Source: Nocardia thailandica NBRC 100428 (GTDB lineage Bacteria > Actinomycetota > Actinomycetes > Mycobacteriales > Mycobacteriaceae). From it: DNA of 47,754 bases. The position numbers and the translations under genes are program-made. Position 1 is the stretch's first letter. Each line of letters begins with the position of its first letter. The notes beneath the pieces were generated by a model. The model saw only the letters and a list, made by a program, of their open reading frames with translations, searched no databases and was not told the origin of the DNA. Of the stretch, positions 33,918 to 40,993 are shown piece by piece. The DNA is taken from assembly GCF_000308795.1 (NCBI RefSeq), contig NZ_BAGK01000019.1:1-47754 (forward strand). Reading direction: 5' to 3'.

Positions 33918-34062
33918 CGACCGACCTAAGGTTCGCGCGGATCGGTGCGAAATTCCTTCCGCCACACCCGACGTCATCGTCCCCGAGCCGTACCCGAAAT
34001 GATAACTTGCGCTGCGAGAGCAGATCACCCGATTACCGACGACGTGACGGGGGCGACGCAGC

Positions 34063-35388
34063 ATGGACGACCGCACTGCCATGGCATTCGGCTTGGATTC
34101 GACCACTGACCCGCTCCCCGGGATCGACGTCACGTCGGTCACCGGCGCGTTCCCGATCGGGGGGCCCGCGGGTGCGCTGGCGGCGCGGGTCCGCGAGGGC
34201 GCGATGGCGCCGACCGCCGCCGTCGACGACGCGCTGACCCGGATCGCCTCGGAGAATCCCAAGATCAATGCCTTCCGCGCGGTCCGGGCCGACGCCCGCG
34301 CCGACGCCAGGGAACTGGCCGCGCACCCCGAACTGGACATGTTGCCGCTGGCCGGCGTGCCGGTGGCGGTGCGGGAGCGCCCCGGCCACGCCGACGTCGC
34401 GACGCTGACCCGGCTGCGTGGCGCGGGCGCGATCGTGGTCGGGACGACGGCCGCGCCGGAACTCGGCCTGTGGGCGACCACCGACGCGCCGGGACGGGTC
34501 ACCCGCAATCCGCGCGACGTCGGCCGGACCGCGGGCGGTGCGGCCGGTGGCGCGGCGGCGGCCGTCGCGGCGGGGCTGGTCCCCATCGCGCACGGCGACG
34601 ACGGCATCGGCTCGGTGCGTATCCCGGCCGCGGCCTGCGGGGTGTTCGGCATCGAGCCGGGCAGGCCGGTGGATTCCGCGCCGGGCGCGCCGGGTGCCCA
34701 CGAACGCGGCGGCGTGCTGACCACGACGGTCTCCGACGCGGCGCTGGCGCTGTCGGTGCTGTCGGACCGGGCCGACCTCGCCGAGGTGCAGCGGCCGGGG
34801 CGGCTGCGGATCGGGGTGGCGGTGGCGCCGCCCGCGCGGCTGCTGCGCGTGGACCGGTACTGGACGGCGGCGGCCATCTCCGCGGGCATGCACGCGGCCG
34901 CGATCGGGCATGCCGTGGAACCCGTCGAGGTGCCCTACGGCGACGCCGCGCTGTCGGCCCTGCTGCGCTGGACGACGACCGGCCTCGACGCGGCGCCGGG
35001 CCTGCTACCCCGGCGGACCCGCACGCATCTGGCGGTGGGCAGGCTGGTCCGGCGACTACGCCTGGTCCGGTCGCGTCAGATCGACCGGGCCGAAGCCACC
35101 CTGCTCGACTTCTTCGAGAACTACGACGTGGTGATCACTCCCACGCTCGCCGCGCCGCCGCCGAGGGCCCGTCAGTGGAGTACCCGCGGCTGGTGCGCCA
35201 ACGTCGCCTGCTGCGTGCGCTTCGCGCCGTTCACCGCCGTGTGGAACCTGGTCGGCTGGCCCGCGGCGTCGCTGCCCATGGGCACCCATCCGCACGCGCA
35301 CACCCCGCTGGCCGCCCAGCTGGCCGGTCCGCCCGGCAGCGAGGCGACGCTGCTCGGGCTGGCCGCCCAGCTCGAGCAGCTCGGGTAG
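34063..35388 (+). CDS. Amidase-signature-fold protein, probably inactive
   Basis: A 441-residue amidase-signature-family protein by overall pattern: PLAGVPVAV (95-103), RGAGAIVVGTTAAPELG, then AAVAAGLVPIAHGDDGIGSVRIPAAACGVFGI. The catalytic set is Ser-cisSer-Lys. Only the nucleophile position is kept (Ser184 in GIGSVRIP). The lysine normally following PVAV is Arg104, and the GGSSGG block is GGAAGG, so the cis-serine is alanine (160-161). It therefore should not hydrolyse amides in the usual way. ATG start at 34063 behind GGGGGCG. It is divergent from the kinase gene with 145 bases between, and ends 9 bases before the converging LysR gene. Confidence 0.82.
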   Translation: MDDRTAMAFGLDSTTDPLPGIDVTSVTGAFPIGGPAGALAARVREGAMAPTAAVDDALTRIASENPKINAFRAVRADARADARELAAHPELDMLPLAGVPVAVRERPGHADVATLTRLRGAGAIVVGTTAAPELGLWATTDAPGRVTRNPRDVGRTAGGAAGGAAAAVAAGLVPIAHGDDGIGSVRIPAAACGVFGIEPGRPVDSAPGAPGAHERGGVLTTTVSDAALALSVLSDRADLAEVQRPGRLRIGVAVAPPARLLRVDRYWTAAAISAGMHAAAIGHAVEPVEVPYGDAALSALLRWTTTGLDAAPGLLPRRTRTHLAVGRLVRRLRLVRSRQIDRAEATLLDFFENYDVVITPTLAAPPPRARQWSTRGWCANVACCVRFAPFTAVWNLVGWPAASLPMGTHPHAHTPLAAQLAGPPGSEATLLGLAAQLEQLG

Positions 35389-35397
35389 CCGGACGGC

Positions 35398-36291
35398 TCA
35401 GACCGCGACGGCCTGCGGCTGCTGCGGTTCGGAGAAACCGCCGTCGACGGCCCGGCCCGCGAATTCCAGGATGGTCGGGCGGGTGTCGTCGGCCCGCCAG
35501 GCCACCGCCAGCTCGCACGGGGTCAGCCCGGAGACCGGGCGCGCGGTCAGGCCGGGCCAGCGGTACATCGGGACGTTGTTCTCGGCCAGCAGGCACACGC
35601 CGAGGCCGAGGCTGACGGCCTCGAGCTTGTCCTCGGGGGTGGCCGCCTCGGCGCCGATGCGGGCGGCGCGGCCGCCGCGGGCGTCGTTGCCGAGCCAGAA
35701 GTCACGGACCGCGCCCGCCTCGGTCGGCAGAGCGATGAACGGCTCGTCGAGCAGGTCGGCGAAGTCGATCGTCTCCTGGTCGGCCAGGGGGTGGTTCTCC
35801 GGTAGGAGGATCCAGCGCGGCTCGGTGCGCAGCACCTGCCAGCGGTAGCGGTTGGGGTCGGGCAGGGGCAGCCACACCAGCGCCAGGTCGGCCTGGCGGC
35901 CGGCGAGCCCGCTGGACGGGTCGTTCCACGACGCGGCGTGCAGCGCGAGGCGGTGGCCGCTGGCGCTCTCCAGGTCGTTGATCAGCCCGCGGCCGAGCGC
36001 GGACTGGATGCCGACGCGCAGCACCTCGCCGGCTTCCTGCAGGGAGACGTTGGTCACCTCCCACAGCTCCAGGATCTTGCGGGCGCCTTCCAGCAGTTCC
36101 TTGCCGGCGACGGTCAGCGCGACGCTGCGCTGGTTGCGGTCGAACAGGACGACATCGAGCTGACGTTCCAGCTGGCGGATCTGCCGGGACAGGGTGGGCT
36201 GGGCGATGCGCAGCCGCTGTGCGGCGTTGGTGAAGTGCAGTTCCTCAGCGACGGCGACGAAATACCGCAGATCGCGCAAGTGCGGGTCCAT
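35398..36291 (-). CDS. LysR-family transcriptional regulator
   Basis: A 297-residue regulator. The N-terminal HTH is standard: LRYFVAVAEELHFTNAAQRL, IAQPTLSRQIRQLE, then FDRNQRSVALT. The C-terminal periplasmic-binding-protein-like effector domain starts near VLRVGIQSALGRG. The effector is unknown. ATG at 36291; AAGGGG ends only 2-3 bases before it, a short spacing. No divergent target gene is adjacent on the other side (the aldehyde dehydrogenase is on the same strand upstream), so targets are unclear. Confidence 0.93.
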   Translation of the reverse strand: MDPHLRDLRYFVAVAEELHFTNAAQRLRIAQPTLSRQIRQLERQLDVVLFDRNQRSVALTVAGKELLEGARKILELWEVTNVSLQEAGEVLRVGIQSALGRGLINDLESASGHRLALHAASWNDPSSGLAGRQADLALVWLPLPDPNRYRWQVLRTEPRWILLPENHPLADQETIDFADLLDEPFIALPTEAGAVRDFWLGNDARGGRAARIGAEAATPEDKLEAVSLGLGVCLLAENNVPMYRWPGLTARPVSGLTPCELAVAWRADDTRPTILEFAGRAVDGGFSEPQQPQAVAV

Positions 36292-36626
36292 AGCCCCTTG
36301 CTATCAGAATCGGTCGGGAAATTCCAGCCAAAACAGGCATGAAAGTTCGCGTAAGCGGATGAAAAAAGACGCCAGGTCTGTAATCAACAGCATATGGCCT
36401 GGCGTGGTGGTTCGCATCACCGGCCGGGTGATCGTGTGGCGTTCGCCCGGCCGGTCGGTAGGCGACGAGTGATTCGGTCGACTGACCTGCGAATTCCGGT
36501 GTTCGGCGAGGCCGGAGCCTCGTGTGCGCCGGCCGCGCGGGGCGCGCCGGCAATCTCCGGGAAACCCGGGAAAGCCGACGCCTCACCGTCATTCGCGCCG
36601 AGATGTGATGTTCGACACAGTTGGGT
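36292..36626. other. Intergenic gap between aldehyde dehydrogenase and lysR
   Basis: A 335-base gap. It holds a minus-strand terminator (listed separately), a second hairpin ATCACC/GGTGAT (36416-36421 with 36427-36432) and the A/T-rich lysR promoter region up to about 36360. Short open frames here have no ribosome site, and I do not believe them. Confidence 0.5.
36361..36404 (-). terminator. Intrinsic terminator of the aldehyde dehydrogenase transcript
   Basis: On the minus strand, arms CGCCAGG/CCTGGCG (36398-36404 and 36370-36376) enclose a 21-base loop with its own CTGT/ACAG stem. TCTTTTTTC follows directly (36361-36369). The T6 run is rare in this G/C-rich DNA. It lies about 220 bases past the stop at 36627. 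Confidence 0.65.
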
Positions 36627-38180
36627 TTAGCTGGTCGACTGACCGGTCGCGTTGCGGCGCAACCGGAGCAGCGACGGCACATCGATCCGCCGCAACCCGC
36701 GGGCCCCCGCGGCCCGCATCGCGCCGAGGGAGAAGGTCACCTTCGACATGTCGTAGGGGAACCAGAGCACTTCCTTGGTCATGGTCGGCACCATCGGCTT
36801 GGTGATGGCCTGCGGCCTGCAGTACTTGCGCAGACCCGCCGCGCCGCCCCAGCGCGCGCCGATCCCGGACTGGCCCCAGCCGCCCATGGGCATCGCGAAA
36901 CTGAACAGGTTCGCGAACACGTCGTTGATGTTGACCGCGCCCGCGTTCAGGCGGCGCGCCACCCGCTCGCCCGCGGCCTTGTCCCCGGTCCACACCGAGG
37001 CCGACAGGCCGTAGATCGAGTCGTTGGCCAGCGCGATCGCCTCCTCGGCGTCGGCCACCTTCATCACCGGCAGGGTCGGGCCGAAGGTCTCCTCGCGGAT
37101 GCACGACATCGAGTGATCCACGTCGACCAGCACCGTCGGCTCGAAGAACGTGCCCTCGCCGGTGCGCTTGCCGCCGGTGGTGACCCGCGCGCCCGCGGCG
37201 ACCGCCTCGTCGACATGACGCTGCACGATGGCCGCCTGGTTCTCGTTGGCCAGCGCGCCGACGTCGTGCGCCGCGACCTGCCCGTCCCGGCCGAGGCGCA
37301 GCGCGGCGACGGCGTCGGTCAGCTTGGTGACGAACTCGTCGTACACCGGCGCCTCGACGTAGACCCGCTCCACCGAGATGCACACCTGGCCCGCGTTGAA
37401 CATGCCACCGAACGCGATGCCGTGCGCCGCGCGGTCGAGGTCGGCGTCGGCCAGCACGATCGCCGGATCCTTGCCGCCGAGTTCCAGGCTGTAGGGCACG
37501 AGCCGCTGCGCGCAGCGCTCGGCGATCCTGCGGCCGGTGGCGGTCGAGCCGGTGAACTGGATGTAGTCGGCCTGCTCGACCACCGCGGCGCCGGTCTCGC
37601 CCGCACCGGTCACCACGGTGAAGACCGGCGGCGCGCCGATCTCGGCCCAGCCGCGGGCCAGATGCACCGCCGAGAGCGGCGTGACCTCCGACGGTTTGAG
37701 GATCACCGCCGCGCCCGCCGCCAGCGCCGGGATGACGTCGATGACCGGCATGGCCAGCGGGAAGTTCCAGGGCGTGATGACCCCGACCACCGGATACGGC
37801 CGGTAGGCGACGGTCAGCTTCTTCACCCGGGCCAGCGGGCTGTGCGGCGACGGATGATCGTCGGCCAGGAAGGAGGCCGCGCGCCGGGCGTAGTAGCCGG
37901 TCAGGTCGACGGCGAAGGCGGGGTCGATCAGGGCGTCGACCCGCGGTTTCGCCGACTCCGACTGCAGCGTGTCGGCCAGCGCCTCGGTGTTGTCGATGAG
38001 CCAGTCCTGCAGCTTCAGCAGCCAGTGCTTACGGCCTTGTGGGCCGAGGGCCTCCCAGGCGGGCTGGTGCTCGCGCAGCGCGCGCACGGCGTCGGCGACC
38101 GCGTCGGGGGAGGTCAGCGGGACGGTGCCCACCTGTTCTCCGGTCGCCGGATTTCGTACTTCGATGACTGTGTCGGTCAC
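36627..38180 (-). CDS. NAD(P)-dependent aldehyde dehydrogenase (succinate-semialdehyde dehydrogenase-like)
   Basis: Aldehyde dehydrogenase superfamily enzyme, about 517 residues. Seen: TPWNFPLAMPV with the catalytic Asn (139), FTGSTATGR in the nucleotide site, LELGGKDP with the general-base Glu (233), and FNAGQVC with the nucleophile Cys267. The extended C-terminus (about 60 residues past the usual end) has a basic tail. It is closest in style to actinobacterial succinate-semialdehyde or benzaldehyde dehydrogenases; the exact aldehyde is open. Start uncertain: GTG 38180 has GGGAG 8 bases upstream and directly precedes the conserved TVIEVRNPATGE; GTG 38195 and 38219 are alternatives. Confidence 0.92.
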   Translation of the reverse strand: MTDTVIEVRNPATGEQVGTVPLTSPDAVADAVRALREHQPAWEALGPQGRKHWLLKLQDWLIDNTEALADTLQSESAKPRVDALIDPAFAVDLTGYYARRAASFLADDHPSPHSPLARVKKLTVAYRPYPVVGVITPWNFPLAMPVIDVIPALAAGAAVILKPSEVTPLSAVHLARGWAEIGAPPVFTVVTGAGETGAAVVEQADYIQFTGSTATGRRIAERCAQRLVPYSLELGGKDPAIVLADADLDRAAHGIAFGGMFNAGQVCISVERVYVEAPVYDEFVTKLTDAVAALRLGRDGQVAAHDVGALANENQAAIVQRHVDEAVAAGARVTTGGKRTGEGTFFEPTVLVDVDHSMSCIREETFGPTLPVMKVADAEEAIALANDSIYGLSASVWTGDKAAGERVARRLNAGAVNINDVFANLFSFAMPMGGWGQSGIGARWGGAAGLRKYCRPQAITKPMVPTMTKEVLWFPYDMSKVTFSLGAMRAAGARGLRRIDVPSLLRLRRNATGQSTS

Positions 38181-38345
38181 GTCGTCCACTCCCACTGCGT
38201 TGTGTGAATCACTGCTCACTATTCCGGAGAGAGACGGATCGAGGGCGCGGTTCGGCCACCCTTCCGTTCCGCGGCCGGAGAAATCCCGGCGCGGATCGGG
38301 TACCGGCCGGGCGAGGACCGCCGGGCCGGTGCGACGAGCGCGGAC

Positions 38346-38612
38346 TCAGTCCTGCGCGGCGCCCTCGCGCGCGGCGATGCGCCGCAGCGGGGGTTCGGTG
38401 GCCGGCGGGACCCGCCGATCGGGGAGTTCGGCCAGCAGCGTCGTCGTCGCCGCGGCGATCGCCGCGACGGCTTTGTCGACGGCCGGTTTGGTGGTGCTGC
38501 TCAGGCCCGAGATGCCGCCCACCTTACGCACGTATTGCAGCGCGGCAGCGTAGATCTCCTGCTCCGTCGCCGCGGGTTCGAGACCGCGCAGAACGGTGAT
38601 ATTTCGACACAT
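38346..38612 (-). CDS. DUF2277 protein
   Basis: An 88-residue protein. It opens MCRNITVLRGLEPAATEQEI, the clear signature of DUF2277, followed by YAAALQYVRKVGGISGLSS. Function is unknown; family members are small and helical. The ATG at 38612 is chosen because MCRNI is the invariant family start and a leaderless -10 lies 6 bases upstream. It is divergent from the DUF1266 gene. Confidence 0.88.
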   Translation of the reverse strand: MCRNITVLRGLEPAATEQEIYAAALQYVRKVGGISGLSSTTKPAVDKAVAAIAAATTTLLAELPDRRVPPATEPPLRRIAAREGAAQD

Positions 38613-38618
38613 GCGGAA

Positions 38619-38624
38619 ACGATA
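38619..38624 (-). promoter_or_regulatory. Leaderless -10 (TATCGT) of DUF2277 gene
   Basis: On the minus strand TATCGT ends 6 bases before the ATG at 38612. Confidence 0.55.
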
Positions 38625-38723
38625 GACCCGACCACGGAGTCCTGGCAGGACAAGAACACAGGTATCTGAAATTCGCATGACGCACTCAATGGCGCGATCG
38701 GCCACATCTCCCGGTCAGCGCAC

Positions 38724-38729
38724 TAGACT
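38724..38729 (+). promoter_or_regulatory. Leaderless -10 (TAGACT) of DUF1266 gene
   Basis: TAGACT ends 7 bases before the ATG at 38737, about 100 bases from the opposing DUF2277 promoter. Confidence 0.55.
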
Positions 38730-38736
38730 CGCCGAC

Positions 38737-39552
38737 ATGCCTGCCCGGGGAGTACCAGAGCTGACCACGTTTCCCTACCCCGAACTGGACGAGCGGGAGG
38801 AAGACCACTGGTCGGGCGCCGACATCACCGACGACGAATTGCGCGGCCTGGCGCTCGGCGCTTTCTACTCCACCCGCTGGGACGCTTTCCACGATTCCCT
38901 GCTGCTGGGTCCCGAACGCGAACATCCGCTCGGCGACCGCCGCGAACTCGCCATCGACACCCTGACCGGCGCCTGGGGTATCACCGACGGCACCGAGGCC
39001 CGCGCCTCCATGGAACAACTGCTCGAGGGCATGCACGCCCCGCTCTACGCGCTGGTCCACCCCCTGGTGATGGCGTCCATCAACGCCAGCGAGCGCGACC
39101 GTTTCGGCGAACGCGCCGACCGGCACCGCGCGTTCCTGCGCCAGGTCGGGTCGTTTCGGGGGATGGACAATCCCGAGGCGCTGGTCCGCGATTACGACAT
39201 CTGGTCGCAGGCGATAAAGATCGGTTTCACCGAACACCTGGCCCGCCCCCTGCCCAACGACATCCAGGCCTGGGATCTGGCCCGCGTGGTCGCCGTCGCC
39301 CGCATGGCGTTCACCGCCGGATATCTCGAAGCCGACGTCGCCTGGGAGTACGTCATGCGCGCGCTGCCGCCCGCCAAACGCCGCTACCGCAACTGGCGCC
39401 AATTCGGCGACGCCTACCTGACCGGCTGGACCTATTGGCAGGCCACCGAGGACCTCGCCGAACTCAAGAACGGCGGCGTGGACCGCCGCATGGAAATGCT
39501 CCGCCTCTGGACCCGCCCGACGAGCCCCTGGCGCCGCATAGAACTCGTCTGA
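38737..39552 (+). CDS. DUF1266-domain protein
   Basis: A 271-residue soluble protein. The C-terminal half fits DUF1266: AWDLARVVAVARMAFTAGYL, then EADVAWEYVMRA, and RNWRQFGDAYLTGWTYWQA, which are the W-R-A-x-x-G-Y and F-x-x-Y-x-x-G-W elements of that family. DUF1266 proteins are often near secretion or toxin genes, but here no such neighbour is seen and function is unknown. The ATG at 38737 is chosen for its leaderless -10; the ATG at 38677 would extend across the promoter. Confidence 0.78.
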   Translation: MPARGVPELTTFPYPELDEREEDHWSGADITDDELRGLALGAFYSTRWDAFHDSLLLGPEREHPLGDRRELAIDTLTGAWGITDGTEARASMEQLLEGMHAPLYALVHPLVMASINASERDRFGERADRHRAFLRQVGSFRGMDNPEALVRDYDIWSQAIKIGFTEHLARPLPNDIQAWDLARVVAVARMAFTAGYLEADVAWEYVMRALPPAKRRYRNWRQFGDAYLTGWTYWQATEDLAELKNGGVDRRMEMLRLWTRPTSPWRRIELV

Positions 39553-39675
39553 GGGGCAGAAGACCACCACACTTCCGCCTCGCCTCGCCCACACCCCCGG
39601 CCGACTTCGGCCACGAACAGGGCCACCCCCGGCCGACCTCGAGGAGGCCCCGCCGCGCAGCGGCGGCTCGCGGCC

Positions 39676-39743
39676 GCCTCGACGAAACGCGACCCGAGAC
39701 AATGCGGCAAAGCCGCGAGTATCGGGTCGCGTTTCGTCGAGGC
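39676..39743. repeat. 22-bp perfect inverted repeat with nested hairpin
   Basis: Arms 39676-39697 and 39722-39743 are perfectly complementary over 22 bp; the 24-base spacer contains a second stem GCGGC/GCCGC (39704-39708 with 39712-39716). The segment GCGACCCGAG is repeated directly at 39754-39763. It sits in the 228-base gap between two converging genes. It could act as a two-way terminator, though there is no T run, or be a dispersed palindromic element. Nothing else was found in the gap except two CACCCCCGGCCGAC-like direct repeats near 39590-39640. Confidence 0.75.
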
Positions 39744-39780
39744 CCGAAGGGCCGCGACCCGAGCGCGCCAGCGCTCCACA

Positions 39781-40716
39781 TCACAGCGCCCGCAGGATCC
39801 CTCGGCCGTAGCGCTGGAATTGCGTGTCGTCGACCATGCCGAGCGAGTGCCGTTCCACCAGCAGTTCCCATTCGGCGTACAGCTGGGACACACCCGGGTC
39901 GGCCGGGCCCGCCGCGCCGTCGGCGGCCTGCTTGCGGACGGCGAAGTTGACCGCGCAGGCGACCCGTTCGGTGTCTGCCCGGTCCGCGCCGGCGAAGTGC
40001 AGGGTGCGGTTGCCGTCGAGGATGTCGAGTCCGGGGCCGCCGTGCCGGGCGTCGACCTCGCCGGGGGCGGAGTGCGCGCGCTCGGTGGTGCGGGCGCCGA
40101 GCACGGCCGCGACGGGCAGTTCGAAGGCGTAGCGGTCGCCGTTGCCGATGCCGATGAACAGCAGCCGGGTGGTGGTGGCCGCGAGCAGGCCGTTGCCCCG
40201 GCCCGCGGGCGGGGTGGCCGCGGCGACGGCGGTCTCGAGCACGTATTCGTCGGCGGTGACGTAGCGGTGCAGGGCGGCGACGGCCGAGCGGGCCTCGCGG
40301 CGCGGCGCCATGCGGCGCACGGCGCGTTCCACGTCGGCGCGGACCGGGCCGGACTTGCCCCATTCGGGCTCCGGCGGGGTCAGGTCGGGCGCGGCGACGT
40401 CGATGCGCTGGGTGGCCATGATCTGGTCGTTGATCTGCTCGACGATGCTCAGGGCCGCGGGCACGTCGTGCTCGGCGATGAGGACCGGGAGCGGGGTGCG
40501 GTCGGCGGGCACGCCGGTCAGCACGGGTGTCGGGTAGCGGAGGTAGATCTCGATGACGACGGCGTCGTCGGCCCGCCGGTTGAGCCGGACCTTGAGCAGG
40601 TCGGCGATCGGCACGTCCAGGACGCGCTCACCGTCGGTACCCGGGCGCAGGACGGTCAGCCGCCCACGTCCGTGGCGCAGAATCGCTGTGGGTGTTCGTA
40701 GCTCGACGATCTCCAT
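39781..40716 (-). CDS. PH-like-domain hypothetical protein
   Basis: A 311-residue soluble protein. The middle part (about 165-225) reads YVTADEYVLETAVAA, GLLAATTTRLLFIGIGNG and YAFELPVAAVLGA, the beta-strand pattern of a bacterial PH-like domain that follows 'threshold-phrase' LLATxxRLLF. The C-terminus ends with YAEWELLVERHSLGMVDDTQF, resembling the short SHOCT-type helix. It may be a scaffold or lipid-contact protein; function is unknown. The start is uncertain: ATG 40716 (AGGGGG lies unusually close) or ATG 40767 without a site. It is divergent from ftsH. Confidence 0.65.
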   Translation of the reverse strand: MEIVELRTPTAILRHGRGRLTVLRPGTDGERVLDVPIADLLKVRLNRRADDAVVIEIYLRYPTPVLTGVPADRTPLPVLIAEHDVPAALSIVEQINDQIMATQRIDVAAPDLTPPEPEWGKSGPVRADVERAVRRMAPRREARSAVAALHRYVTADEYVLETAVAAATPPAGRGNGLLAATTTRLLFIGIGNGDRYAFELPVAAVLGARTTERAHSAPGEVDARHGGPGLDILDGNRTLHFAGADRADTERVACAVNFAVRKQAADGAAGPADPGVSQLYAEWELLVERHSLGMVDDTQFQRYGRGILRAL

Positions 40717-40738
40717 ACCCCCTGCGCGGTTGTCGTGT

Positions 40739-40761
40739 CGCCGCCAACCATAAAGGCGGCG
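40739..40761. repeat. Hairpin between PH-like gene and ftsH
   Basis: A 7-bp stem CGCCGCC/GGCGGCG (40739-40745 with 40755-40761) with an A/T-rich 9-base loop lies in the 277-base divergent gap. Possibly an RNA hairpin in the leader of the minus-strand gene. A -10-like TAACGT for ftsH is at 40892-40897; no gene is seen in the gap. Confidence 0.4.
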
Positions 40762-40993
40762 TGACATGATTGTGGTCACTTGCATGAACCCGGTCGGAGA
40801 GTTCGGGAACCTCCTCTGTTCTCCGGCCGTTTACCAGTGCAACTGCACCTGCAGCCGAACTGCGCGATGTATCGAACTAGACCGTACGCGGTAACGTGGC
40901 ATGTCCGCACCCGAACCCCGCCGAGATCGACGCTTCGTCAGGCAAGACCCGGAGAAATCACCGGAAAGGACTGGGCCGTCCGGCCGACGCTCT

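Noticed and set aside
33918..34889. N-terminal extension of the kinase frame to 34889
   Set aside because: It lies antisense to the amidase-like gene and is Ser/Arg/Ala-rich without motifs. The ATG at 33917 gives a sensible protein.
36394..36630. Small open frame MAWRGGSHHRPG... after lysR
   Set aside because: No ribosome site, it passes through the terminator region, and its composition is Arg/Pro/Ala-rich shadow-like.
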